Of a DNA stretch of 64,000 nt, positions 39,940 through 50,899 are shown piece by piece. Under the pieces are notes generated by a model that saw only the letters and a program-made list of their open reading frames with translations, did no database searches and was not told where the DNA came from. The DNA comes from Umezawaea beigongshangensis (GTDB taxonomy: Bacteria; Actinomycetota; Actinomycetes; Mycobacteriales; Pseudonocardiaceae), in the NCBI RefSeq assembly GCF_016464305.1, contig NZ_JAEIOJ010000012.1:27650-91649 (forward strand). The letters are read 5' to 3'. Each line of letters starts with the position of its first letter. Position 1 is the stretch's first letter. Position numbers and translations under genes: made by a program.

Positions 39940-40754
39940 CGCGACCACCGCAGCACCGGGCCGATCACGGCCAGCACGAGCACCACGAGCACGACGGCCA
40001 GCGCCGACGCCAGGCCGACCTCGCGCTCCGCGAAGGCCAGGTAGAACACCTCCAGCGCGGGAACCGACGTCGCACCGCCGGGACCACCCCCGGTCGTGAC
40101 GTACACGACGTCGAAGCTCGACAGAGCGGCGAGCGAGGTGATCACCACGCACACGCCGACCTCCCGCCGCACGCCCGGCAGCGTCACCGCGCGGAACTCC
40201 TGCCACCGCCGCGCCCCGTCCAGGCGCACGGCCTCGTACAGCGCCGGGTCCAGCCGCCGCACGCCCGCCGACAGCAGCAGCGTGCACACGCCGAGCAGCG
40301 CCCACGCCCCGATCACGCCCACGGCGGCGAGCGCGGTGGACGAGTCGCCCAGCCACGTCCGCGCGACCCCGTGGAGCCCGACCGCCTCCAGCGCCCGGTT
40401 CACCGCGCCGGTGGACGACAGCAGCACGCTCCACGCCAGTCCCGCCGCGACCGGTGGCACGGCCTGCGGCAGGACCAGGACCAGCGACGGGCCCGGCCGC
40501 AGCGCGGTGGCCAGGGCGAGACCCAGCAGGACCGGACCGCCCGCGAACGCCACGACCAGCAGCAGCGCGTGCACGAGGGAGTCGCGCAGGCCGGGGTCGG
40601 TCACCACGGCGACGTAGTTGTCCGCACCGACCCACGTCGACGGCCCCACGCCGTCCCACCGGTACAGCGAGCTCTGGGCGGTCAGCGCAAGCGGTCGCAG
40701 CACGAACACGCCGTACACGGCGAGCGCGGGGAGGACGAACAGCCATCCGCGCAC
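39936..40754 (-). CDS. carbohydrate ABC transporter permease (MalF type)
   Basis: A 272-residue membrane permease. The N-terminal helix RGWLFVLPALAVYGVFVLRP is typical of sugar permeases, and the EAA loop reads ALYEAVRLDGARRWQEFRAV. It partners the MalG-type permease downstream and the binding protein upstream (2-bp gap). Together they form a CUT1-type importer for an oligosaccharide that cannot be named from sequence. Confidence 0.9.
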   Translation of the reverse strand: MRGWLFVLPALAVYGVFVLRPLALTAQSSLYRWDGVGPSTWVGADNYVAVVTDPGLRDSLVHALLLVVAFAGGPVLLGLALATALRPGPSLVLVLPQAVPPVAAGLAWSVLLSSTGAVNRALEAVGLHGVARTWLGDSSTALAAVGVIGAWALLGVCTLLLSAGVRRLDPALYEAVRLDGARRWQEFRAVTLPGVRREVGVCVVITSLAALSSFDVVYVTTGGGPGGATSVPALEVFYLAFAEREVGLASALAVVLVVLVLAVIGPVLRWSR

Positions 40755-40756
40755 GC

Positions 40757-42097
40757 TCAGCCCCCGATCTGGTCGAGGTAGTCGGCCTGCACGCGAGCGA
40801 GCAGTCCCTCGGGGGTCTGCTCGCCCTCCACGAGTTGCTGCAACTGCGGCGTCCAGCTCCTGGCGTACACCGAACCGGTCGCGTTGGCGATGAAGTCCAT
40901 CGCCGTGTCGTGGGCCAGCACCTCGTCGGTGGCGGCGAACGTGGCGGCGGTGACCGAGCCGGGCTCGACCGGTGACGAGGTGGCTGCTCCGCCGAGGGGG
41001 CGTGCCCCGCCGACGCGCACGACGAGATCGCGGGCCACCGGGTCCGACACGGCCCAGTCGAGGAACACCGCCGCGCAGTCCGGGTGCTCGGCCCGCGCCG
41101 CGATGCCGAACGACGGCGGCCCGGCCATCGCCGCGCGGGGCTCCCCGGCGCGCAGCGGCGGCGTCAGGAAGAACCCGGCGCGGCCGGGCATGCGACGGTC
41201 GAGCGTGGCGGACTCCCAGTCCCCGTTGACCATGAACAGCGCCCGGCCGGAGATGAACCGGTCCATCATGCGGGCGTAGTCGGTGGCGTTGAGGTCCGGG
41301 TCGAAGTACCCGGCGGCGAGCCAGCGCGCCAGGTGTCGCGCGGCCTCGACGCCCGCGGGGGTGTCGATCCGCGCCCCCGGCCGCTGGAACGTCCAGTCGT
41401 CGATCTCCTCGGGCGAGCCGTAGGCGCCCATCAGGCTCTGCAACGGGAACGTCAACCCGCCCGTCGCGCCGCCGTTGAAGCCGGCCAGCGGCGTGACGCC
41501 CGCCCGCTGGGCGCGCGCGAGGGCGTCGTCCAGCTCCGCCAGCGTGGTCGGCTCGCGCACACCGATCCGCGCCGCCAGTTCCTCGTCGTAGAAGAAGCCC
41601 GTCACGCTGGTGGACAGGCCCGTCGCGTACAGCGGTCCCTCGCCGCGCGGCCCGCCACCCGGCCCGACGCGCAGCGGCCGCGTCTGCGACTCCGGCAGGC
41701 GGTCCCACCCGAACCAGCGCGCGTAGCCGTCGAGGTCGCGCAGCAGGCCCGCGCCCGCGACGTCGGACACCTGCGGCAGGCGCATCAGGTCGGGGGGATC
41801 GTCGGCCAGCACGCGCGGCGCGTTGCGGGTGAGGACGTCGAACTGCTCCTCCCTGATGTCCCACGTGACGTTCGGGTGCTGCCGGGTGAACTCGTCCGCC
41901 AGCGCCCCGGCCAGTGCCGAGCCGGTCTCGAAGCGGGCCCGCAACGTCAGCGGCTCCGTCCCGCAGGAGGGCTCCGACACCACCGCCGGACCGTCCACTG
42001 TGGATGTGAGGTCGGAGCCCGGCGCGGCACAGCCGATTCCGAGCAGTGCCAGGGCGACCACGGCCAGCCGGGCGCGGTGGAGGTCGGGGCGCTGCAT
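40757..42097 (-). CDS. sugar-binding lipoprotein of an ABC transporter
   Basis: A 446-residue extracytoplasmic solute-binding protein (family 1). Lipoprotein signal LAVVALALLGIGC with the anchored Cys near residue 23. Mature text such as FTRQHPNVTWDIREEQFDVL, DPPDLMRLPQVSDVAGAGLL, FYDEELAARIG and ALFMVNGDWESATL is characteristic of CUT1 binding proteins. ATG 42097 has GAGGAG upstream. It is the first gene of the importer operon and is divergent from a LacI gene over a GCTAA-TTAGC palindrome. Confidence 0.9.
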   Translation of the reverse strand: MQRPDLHRARLAVVALALLGIGCAAPGSDLTSTVDGPAVVSEPSCGTEPLTLRARFETGSALAGALADEFTRQHPNVTWDIREEQFDVLTRNAPRVLADDPPDLMRLPQVSDVAGAGLLRDLDGYARWFGWDRLPESQTRPLRVGPGGGPRGEGPLYATGLSTSVTGFFYDEELAARIGVREPTTLAELDDALARAQRAGVTPLAGFNGGATGGLTFPLQSLMGAYGSPEEIDDWTFQRPGARIDTPAGVEAARHLARWLAAGYFDPDLNATDYARMMDRFISGRALFMVNGDWESATLDRRMPGRAGFFLTPPLRAGEPRAAMAGPPSFGIAARAEHPDCAAVFLDWAVSDPVARDLVVRVGGARPLGGAATSSPVEPGSVTAATFAATDEVLAHDTAMDFIANATGSVYARSWTPQLQQLVEGEQTPEGLLARVQADYLDQIGG

Positions 42098-42116
42098 CGC
42101 GGTCTCCTCATCGCCT

Positions 42117-42132
42117 GCTAAATCGTGTTAGC
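42117..42132. promoter_or_regulatory. LacI-type operator between the ABC importer and LacI genes
   Basis: GCTAAATCGTGTTAGC has 5-bp inverted arms GCTAA/TTAGC and a 6-bp spacer, located between the divergent starts at 42097 and 42187. Position and symmetry suit the adjacent LacI regulator. Confidence 0.6.
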
Positions 42133-42186
42133 GTCCTGAATCCGGGGTGTGGTCGTGGTGCGAGCACGGTCGGGAGGCGGTGTGCG

Positions 42187-43242
42187 GTGGGACGGAGGCG
42201 GGTGACGCTGGCCGACGTCGCGGCGGCGAGCGGCGTGTCCAGCACGACCGCGTCGCTCGTCCTGAGTGGACGCGCGCGAGAACTGCGCATCTCCGAAGAG
42301 GCCGAGCGCCGGGTGCTGGCGAACGCGCAGGAGCTGGGCTACCGGCGCAACACCCTGTCGGTGGGCCTGCGCACCGGCCGCACGCGGACGATCGGCTTCG
42401 TGTCCGACACCGTCGCCTCCTCCGGGCTCGCCGGCAACATGATCAAGGGCGCGGTGGACGCGGCGCACCGGCACGGTTTCATGCTCTTCGTCGGCGAGAC
42501 GGGTGGTGACCCCGTGGTCGAGCGGACGCTGGTCGAGGCCCTGCACGACCGGCGCGTCGACGGCGTCGTCTTCGCCGCCATGTACACCAGGTCGGTCGCG
42601 GTGCCGGAGGGTCTGCGGGACGGGCCGGCCGTGCTGCTCAACGCCGTGCCCGCGACCGGTTCGACCGTTCCCTCCGTGCTGCCCGACGAGGTGCGGGCGG
42701 GCCGCTCGGCCGCACGAGAGCTGCTCGACGCCGGGCACCGGTCGGGCATCCACCTGATCGGCGCCGGTCCGGGACCGCAGGACATCCCGCCCAACAGCGT
42801 CGCCGCCGTGGAACGGCTCCTCGGCCTGCGCTCGGCGTTCGAGGAGGCGGGCGTCGAGGTGGTCAGCGCGCACCGCTGTCCGAAGTGGATGCCGGAGGAC
42901 GGCTACGACACCACCCGCGAGATCCTGCGGCGCCACCGCCCCGAGGCACTGGTGTGCTTCAACGACCGCTTGGCCTTCGGGGCCTACCAGGCTCTCGGTG
43001 AGGCGGGTCTGTCCGTGCCGGACGACGTCTCGGTGATCGGGTTCGACGACCATCCCATCGCCTCCTGGATGCGACCGCGGCTGACGACCGTCGCCCTGCC
43101 GCACCACGAACTGGGCGTGCGGGCGGTCGACGTTCTCCTGGGTCTGTTCGAACGGCGTCGGCGCGCGGGAGGGGCGCCGACCGTCATCCGGGTGCCGATG
43201 CCGTTGCGCCGGGGCGGTTCGGTGCGCGTGCAGGCTCCCTGA
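42187..43242 (+). CDS. LacI family transcriptional regulator
   Basis: A 351-residue sugar-responsive repressor. The N-terminal HTH and hinge are standard (VTLADVAAASGVSSTTASLV, then LSGRARELRIS). The periplasmic-binding-protein-like effector domain follows (TIGFVSDTVASSGLAGNMIK, VCFNDRLAFGAYQALGEAGL, VSVIGFDDHPIASWMRPRLT). GTG 42187 with GGGAGG at 42172-42177 is the start. It is divergent from the ABC importer and probably represses it. It is also the only LacI protein in the window and so a candidate regulator of the xylan genes downstream. Confidence 0.92.
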   Translation: MGRRRVTLADVAAASGVSSTTASLVLSGRARELRISEEAERRVLANAQELGYRRNTLSVGLRTGRTRTIGFVSDTVASSGLAGNMIKGAVDAAHRHGFMLFVGETGGDPVVERTLVEALHDRRVDGVVFAAMYTRSVAVPEGLRDGPAVLLNAVPATGSTVPSVLPDEVRAGRSAARELLDAGHRSGIHLIGAGPGPQDIPPNSVAAVERLLGLRSAFEEAGVEVVSAHRCPKWMPEDGYDTTREILRRHRPEALVCFNDRLAFGAYQALGEAGLSVPDDVSVIGFDDHPIASWMRPRLTTVALPHHELGVRAVDVLLGLFERRRRAGGAPTVIRVPMPLRRGGSVRVQAP

Positions 43243-43456
43243 CGACGCGTCAGTTCGGTGGCCGGCTGGGACGCGACCGCGGCTCCGCTGTCAGCTCCAT
43301 GCGACACCTTCTGTGGACGACCTGGCGGTGCGCAGTGTGCCACCTGCCTGTTCACGCTCACAAGACTTGATCGAAAACAGAAGTGCGCAACTTGCCAAAT
43401 GTGCTGCTCCTGCGGTGAAAAATTCCTCTTTACCTGGGAAAATGCGCGCACTTCGA

Positions 43457-43469
43457 TCGAAAGTTTCGA
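43457..43469. promoter_or_regulatory. CGAAAGTTTCG palindrome
   Basis: TCGAAAGTTTCGA is a 13-bp perfect palindrome about one base. The core CGAAAGTTTCG recurs exactly at 53189-53199 before the xylooligosaccharide-type transporter. CGAA-N-TTCG-like operators have been described for LacI-type xylobiose regulators of streptomycetes (recall, not checked). Confidence 0.7.
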
Positions 43470-43485
43470 GAACGACTCGGTGCTC

Positions 43486-43514
43486 AGCTAACGTTGGCGT
43501 TAACATCTTTAGCT
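43486..43514. promoter_or_regulatory. GCTAA/TTAGC element with nested CGTTAAC
   Basis: AGCTAA (43486-43491) and TTAGCT (43509-43514) flank a nested inverted repeat TAACG-TTGG-CGTTA. The 11-mer ACATCTTTAGC at 43503-43513 is repeated exactly at 52795-52805 in the other long promoter region of this locus. Confidence 0.6.
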
Positions 43515-43884
43515 TTGACCCGTTGTCTTTCGGCTGGTTTCATTGCTCACAGTCGGAACTCCGGTCCGGTTCCGGCGCCCTACCGATCGGCCGGCTCCGC
43601 CGCACCGCCCGACCGTCAACGACGACGTGGGGAGACCTCGATGCGACCGTGCGCGCGCACGTCGACCACCCGGCGGCACTCCTGGTTCCCGGAGCCCCGG
43701 TTCCCGGCACCTCCCGCCCGCACCGCACCGGCTGACGTGCGTGACCCGCGGTTCCGCGAAGGGATGTCGAGCGCGCCCCGGTGACGCTTCCCGCGCCAGG
43801 TCCCGGAACCGCGGCCGTCGACACCGCCACCCGCGCGGCCCGTCCTCCGTGACCGTCCACCCGTTCCGACGACGAAGGACGATC

Positions 43885-45036
43885 ATGTTGCTGGCACGAC
43901 TGCTCACGCCACGACGATCTCGGCTCGCGGTGCTTGCCGCGGTGCCACTGGCCGCGGTGTCGGTGCTGACCGCGGCGTCGGCCCCGGCTTCGGCGGCACC
44001 GGGGTGCTCGGTGTCGCACCCGGCCCGGTGCGCCGACCGGGCCGCTCCTCCCACCACGACGACCGCGGCGGAGGCCGACCTGCCGTCGAGCTTCCGGTGG
44101 TCGTCCAGCGGTGTGCTGATCAGTCCGAAGCCGGACTCGACGCACGCGAACGTGGCGGTGAAGGACCCGAGCGTGGTCCACCACAACGGCAAGTACCACG
44201 TGTTCGCCTCGACCTACACCACCGGCTACAACCTGATGTACACCAGCTTCTCCGACTGGTCGCAGGCGTCGTCGGCGCCGCACCACTACCTGGACCGCTC
44301 CGGTGTCGGAGCGGGCTACCGCGCCGCGCCGCAGGTGTTCTACTTCGCCCCCCAGCGCCTGTGGTACCTGGTCTACCAGACCGGTTCGAACGCCTCGTAC
44401 TCCACCAACAGCGACGTCGGCAACCCGCAGGGGTGGTCGGCTCCGAGGAACTTCTACGCGGGCGGGATGCCGCAGATCATCCGGGACAACATCGGCAACG
44501 GGTACTGGGTCGACTTCTGGACGGTGTGCGACACCGTGAAGTGCTACCTGTTCTCCAGCGACGACAACGGCCACCTCTACCGGTCGGAGACCGGCCTGGC
44601 GCAGTTTCCCAACGGGTTCACCAACACGGTGATCGCGATGCAGGACTCCAACCGCAACCGGCTGTTCGAGGCCGCGAACGTCTACAAGATCGCGGGCAAG
44701 AACCAGTGGCTGCTGGTGCACGAGGCCATCGGCTCCGACGGCCGCCGCTGGTTCCGCTCCTGGACGGCCCCCGCGATCACCGGCCCCTGGGCGGCGCTGG
44801 CCGACACCGAGGCCAACCCCTTCGCGCGCGCCAACAACGTCACCTTCCCCGGCGGCGCCTGGACCAGGGACATCAGCCACGGCGAGATGGTGCGCACCAC
44901 CGTCGACCAGAGCATGGAGATCAGTCCCTGCAAGCTCAGCTACCTCTACCAGGGCATGGACCCCAACGCCGGTGGCGACTACAACCGCCTGCCCTGGCGG
45001 CTGGGTCTGCTGACCCAGACCAACTCCACCTGCTGA
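43885..45036 (+). CDS. secreted GH62 alpha-L-arabinofuranosidase
   Basis: A 383-residue exported enzyme removing arabinofuranose side groups from arabinoxylan. Signal peptide ~1-38 (cleaved after ASA), a TTTT-containing linker, then the GH62 catalytic domain from ~residue 66 (SSFRWSSSGVLISPKPDSTH). Typical blocks: VAVKDPSVVHHNGKYHVFAS (catalytic Asp region), QVFYFAPQRLWYLVYQTG, WTVCDTVKCYLFSSDDNGHL, DISHGEMVR and the closing LGLLTQTNSTC. There is no carbohydrate-binding module, unlike its paralogue at 50900. It is first in a run of secreted plant-cell-wall enzymes. Confidence 0.93.
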   Translation: MLLARLLTPRRSRLAVLAAVPLAAVSVLTAASAPASAAPGCSVSHPARCADRAAPPTTTTAAEADLPSSFRWSSSGVLISPKPDSTHANVAVKDPSVVHHNGKYHVFASTYTTGYNLMYTSFSDWSQASSAPHHYLDRSGVGAGYRAAPQVFYFAPQRLWYLVYQTGSNASYSTNSDVGNPQGWSAPRNFYAGGMPQIIRDNIGNGYWVDFWTVCDTVKCYLFSSDDNGHLYRSETGLAQFPNGFTNTVIAMQDSNRNRLFEAANVYKIAGKNQWLLVHEAIGSDGRRWFRSWTAPAITGPWAALADTEANPFARANNVTFPGGAWTRDISHGEMVRTTVDQSMEISPCKLSYLYQGMDPNAGGDYNRLPWRLGLLTQTNSTC

Positions 45037-45111
45037 TCGTCCGTCGGCCTCGACGGGCCGTCGTGCGCGCCGTCCACCTCCGCCGCCCCGAACCGCAGAA
45101 GGAGTCGAGTG

Positions 45112-47734
<2,623 letters not shown>

Positions 47735-47743
47735 CACCGTGAT

Positions 47744-47801
47744 CGGTCGCGCCGAGGTCCCCGTCCGGAACCCACCTCCTCCGGACGGGGACGGGCGCGA
47801 C
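47744..47801 (+). terminator. large hairpin terminator after the GH6 gene
   Basis: Inner perfect arms of 12 bp (47756-47767 and 47780-47791) are extended by outer arms GGTCGCGCC (47744-47752) and GGCGCGACC (47793-47801). Confidence 0.85.
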
Positions 47802-47861
47802 CGCCCGATCCACGCCGCCGGTACCCGCGTCGGCGTCCCACCCCGCGCGAAAGAGGCAACG

Positions 47862-49496
47862 ATGCCCGCTCGACTCCGCAGAGTGCTCCACCCGGTGATC
47901 GTCCTGCTCGTGGTGATCGCGACCATCACCGCGGGCCGCGCCGCGCAGGCCGCCCCCGGCAGTCCCGCTCTCACCCCGCCGCTGGGCTGGAACAGCTGGA
48001 ACAGCTTCGGGTGCGGGATCACCGAAGCCCAGGTCCGCCAAGCCGCCGATGCGATGGTGTCCTCCGGGATGAGGGACGCCGGCTACCAGTACGTGGTGGT
48101 CGACGACTGCTGGTTCGACCCGCAGCGCGACGCCTCGGGCAACCTGCGCTCCCACCCGACGAAGTTCCCCAGCGGCATGAAGGCGCTGGGCGACCACATC
48201 CACTCCAGGGGTCTGAAGTTCGGCATCTACCAGGTGCCGGGCGAACGCACCTGCGCCCAGACCACGGGAGCGCACCCCGGCGCCACGGGCAGCAGGGGCC
48301 ACGAGGTCCAGGACGCCCGCACGTTCGCCTCCTGGGGGGTCGACTACCTCAAGTACGACTGGTGCTCCTCGGAGGGCAGCCGCGACGAGCAGGTGGCCCG
48401 CTTCTCGCTGATGCGCGACGCCCTGCGCGCCACCGGACGGCCGATCGTCTACAGCATCAACCCCAACAGCTTCCACGCCATCACCGGCGACAGGTACGAC
48501 TGGGGCCAGGTCGCCGACCTGTGGCGGACCACGGAGGACCTGCTCGATATCTGGCAGAACGGCAACGTCAACAGCTACCCGATGGGCGTCGGGAACGTCC
48601 TGGACGTCACCGCGCCGCTGGCCGCGCAGAACGGCCCCGGCAACTGGAACGACCCGGACATGCTGGTCGTGGGCCGTCCGGGACTGTCGCTGACGGAGTC
48701 CCGCTCGCACTTCGCGCTGTGGGCGCTGATGGCCGCGCCGCTCATGGCGGGCAACGACATCCGCACCATGTCGGCCGACGTCAGCGCGGTCCTGCGCAAC
48801 CCGCGCCTGCTCGCGGTCAACCAGGACCCGCTCGGCGCGGGCGGGCGGCGGGTGCGCGACGACGGCGACGCTGAGGTCCTCGCCAAGCCCCTGGCCGACG
48901 GCTCGGTCGCGATCGGTCTGCTCAACCGGGGCAGCGGCACCGCCACCATCACCACCACGGCGGCCCAGATCGGCCTGTCCGGCTCGTCGTTCACGCTCAC
49001 CGACCTGTGGACCGGCGGCACGTCCGCCAGCTCGGGCGCGATCTCCGCGAGCGTCCCCGCGCACGGCGTCGCGGCGTTCCGGGTGACGGGCGGCAGCCCG
49101 GTCGCCGCCACCACCTCCGGTCTGCGCGGCACCGGATCGGGGCGCTGCCTGGACGTGGACAACGCCTCCACGGCCGCCGGTGCGGCGGTCCTGATCTGGG
49201 ACTGCCACACCGCGGCCAACCAGCAGTGGACGACCTGGGCGAGCGGTGAGGTGCGGGTCTTCGGCGACAAGTGCCTCGACGCCGCGGACCGGGGCACCAC
49301 CAACGGCACGCGGGTCATCACCTGGCCGTGCAACGGCCAGGACAACCAGAGGTGGACGCTCGCCTCCGACGGCTCGATCCGCAACGTCCGCGCGGGGCTG
49401 TGCCTGGACGTCGAGCAGGCCGCGACCGCCAACGGCACCGGGCTGGTGCTGTGGACCTGCAACGGCCAGGCCAACCAGCGGTGGTCGCGATCGTGA
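47862..49496 (+). CDS. secreted GH27 alpha-galactosidase with ricin-type CBM13
   Basis: A 544-residue exported enzyme releasing terminal alpha-galactose, for example from galactomannan side chains. Signal peptide ~1-30; GH27 barrel ~33-310 (TPPLGWNSWNSFGCGITEAQ; nucleophile Asp in YLKYDWCSSEG; acid/base Asp in NGPGNWNDPDML), a beta-sandwich to ~410, and a C-terminal ricin B-type trefoil with three QxW repeats (CLDVDNAS...NQQWTTW, CLDAADRG...NQRWTL, CLDVEQAA...NQRWS). ATG 47862 has AAGAGG upstream. A strong terminator follows. Confidence 0.94.
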   Translation: MPARLRRVLHPVIVLLVVIATITAGRAAQAAPGSPALTPPLGWNSWNSFGCGITEAQVRQAADAMVSSGMRDAGYQYVVVDDCWFDPQRDASGNLRSHPTKFPSGMKALGDHIHSRGLKFGIYQVPGERTCAQTTGAHPGATGSRGHEVQDARTFASWGVDYLKYDWCSSEGSRDEQVARFSLMRDALRATGRPIVYSINPNSFHAITGDRYDWGQVADLWRTTEDLLDIWQNGNVNSYPMGVGNVLDVTAPLAAQNGPGNWNDPDMLVVGRPGLSLTESRSHFALWALMAAPLMAGNDIRTMSADVSAVLRNPRLLAVNQDPLGAGGRRVRDDGDAEVLAKPLADGSVAIGLLNRGSGTATITTTAAQIGLSGSSFTLTDLWTGGTSASSGAISASVPAHGVAAFRVTGGSPVAATTSGLRGTGSGRCLDVDNASTAAGAAVLIWDCHTAANQQWTTWASGEVRVFGDKCLDAADRGTTNGTRVITWPCNGQDNQRWTLASDGSIRNVRAGLCLDVEQAATANGTGLVLWTCNGQANQRWSRS

Positions 49497-49502
49497 GGGG
49501 GT

Positions 49503-49548
49503 GATCCCGCTCCGCCGACACCGCGCTCGGTGACGGCGGAGCGGGATC
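49503..49548 (+). terminator. hairpin terminator after the GH27 gene
   Basis: Perfect 15-bp arms (49503-49517 and 49534-49548) start 7 bp after the stop. The following ~230 bp to the convergent hydrolase gene hold nothing recognisable. Confidence 0.85.
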
Positions 49549-49776
49549 GCGACCGAGCCCTCCGGCGACGGCGGGGTGAACGTCGACCGGATCGAGGACG
49601 ACACCGGTCGCCGATCCCGTGGACGCGTGGTCGGCGGCGGACGGCGCGCGCAGCGCAGCTCGCAGCTCGCAGTGGACCGTCACCGGCTCCGCCGACCAGC
49701 GCTTCCGGCTCCAGCGCGTTCGACACCCGTCCGGGCCCCGGCGTCCGCGCGACGGCCGGGGCCCGGAGGAGGTGGG

Positions 49777-50817
49777 TCAGAAGTTCTTGCTGGCCACCGT
49801 CCACGGGTGCCTGGCCGCGAGCCCCGAGGGGCTGAGGACGTAGGCCCGCGCGGTCGGGTTGCCGTTGAGCACCATGTCGAGGAAGTGCACGACCGCGGTC
49901 ATGCCCTCGGTCATCTGGTCACCGGTGATGAACCCGACGTGCCCGGCCCGCGGTTGCTCGGCCAGCACGGCGGGGACGGTGACCAGGTCGTAGTTGGCCC
50001 TGGTGTTGTCGTGGGCGATGTCGGACGGCCCGCCGTCCAGGAACAGGACGGGCGTGTGGAGCTTGCGGAGTTCCGACCGGGAGTAGCCGAAGGAGCCGTT
50101 GGCGAAGAGACCGCTGTCCAAGGAGACCACGGCGGAGACGCGGGCGTCCTGACCGGCGACGAGGGCTTCCAGGCCACCGCAGGAGTGACCGGCGGTCGCG
50201 ACCCTCGTCAGATCGAGCCGCTGCGACAGCGGTGAGCCGGAACGGCCCTGCTCGCGCCCCGCCCAGGTGATCGCGTCGGTGAGCAGGGACGGAATCGGTG
50301 AACCGCTGGGCACACCGTTGGGCGAACCGTCGACCGATCCGGTGTCGACCACCACGAAGCCCTTCGAGGCGAGGAACGTCAGCGCTCTGGTGACCTCGCG
50401 GTTGTCGGTGTGCGCGCACGCGCCGTTGCCGAACGCCAGGACGGGCAGCGGACGCCCGACGGCCCGCGGGTCCGAGGGGCGGAACACCGTGTAGCGGTTG
50501 TCGCCGTGCGCGCCCTCCCGGACGACCGGGAAGTCGTTCTCCGCGAGGGGGCGGTCCGCTGCTGTCGTCGTGGCAGCGGTCGGGTCGCCGCACGCCGCGC
50601 CGGCGAGCAGCGGGGCCGGGGGGAAGGTCTGGCGGGCGCTGGAGGTGGCGATGCCGCCGGGCCACTGCGGGGTGACCGCGTGGTCGACGCGGCAGCCGGT
50701 GGCGGCGGACGCGGGCTGCGAGCCGACGTGCGCCGCGGTCGTCGCCGTCAGCGCCACCGCGGCGACGAGCGCGGCCGTTCGCCGCGCGGGGGAGTCCGTT
50801 CTGGGCACGATGATCAC
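49777..50817 (-). CDS. secreted alpha/beta hydrolase with a vestigial CBM2
   Basis: A 346-residue exported esterase-like protein. Signal peptide ~1-39 (ASAA-TGC). The mature start GCRVDHAVTPQWPGG is the opening of a CBM2, but the module is only ~35 residues from first to last Cys (AACG), instead of about 100. A Thr/Ala linker leads to an alpha/beta-hydrolase of the dienelactone/PET-hydrolase-like group: VLAFGNGACAHT (oxyanion), nucleophile in TAGHSCGGLEAL, VLFLDGGPSDIAHD and GHVGFI with the catalytic His. Acetylxylan or other ester hydrolysis is plausible in this locus. The start is GTG 50817 or GTG 50808; GAGGAG supports either. Confidence 0.8.
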   Translation of the reverse strand: MIIVPRTDSPARRTAALVAAVALTATTAAHVGSQPASAATGCRVDHAVTPQWPGGIATSSARQTFPPAPLLAGAACGDPTAATTTAADRPLAENDFPVVREGAHGDNRYTVFRPSDPRAVGRPLPVLAFGNGACAHTDNREVTRALTFLASKGFVVVDTGSVDGSPNGVPSGSPIPSLLTDAITWAGREQGRSGSPLSQRLDLTRVATAGHSCGGLEALVAGQDARVSAVVSLDSGLFANGSFGYSRSELRKLHTPVLFLDGGPSDIAHDNTRANYDLVTVPAVLAEQPRAGHVGFITGDQMTEGMTAVVHFLDMVLNGNPTARAYVLSPSGLAARHPWTVASKNF

Positions 50818-50857
50818 TTCTCCTCGCGATCGGCCGGTCGTGCGGCAACGCGGACGG

Positions 50858-50894
50858 CCCGGTGCCCCCGCGCGGGGAGCGCGGGGGCACCGGG
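50858..50894 (-). terminator. hairpin terminator of the ricin-GH62 gene
   Basis: Perfect 15-bp arms (50858-50872 and 50880-50894) with a 7-nt loop immediately after the stop of the minus-strand gene at 50900. Confidence 0.85.
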
Positions 50895-50899
50895 ATCTG

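Larger units (their letters stand above)
43243..43884 (+). promoter_or_regulatory. long promoter region of the GH62 gene
   Basis: 640 bp without a convincing gene. The part 43380-43560 is AT-rich and contains two symmetric elements listed separately. A plus-strand open frame with several CxxC pairs (43258-43491) is regarded as chance. The 300 bp nearest the gene may form a long 5' leader. Confidence 0.5.

Noticed and set aside
43258..43491. Plus-strand 77-residue frame with several CxxC pairs resembling a zinc ribbon
   Set aside because: Codon third positions are AT-rich and irregular, the region is a promoter with operator palindromes, and there is no ribosome site. The cysteines look accidental.
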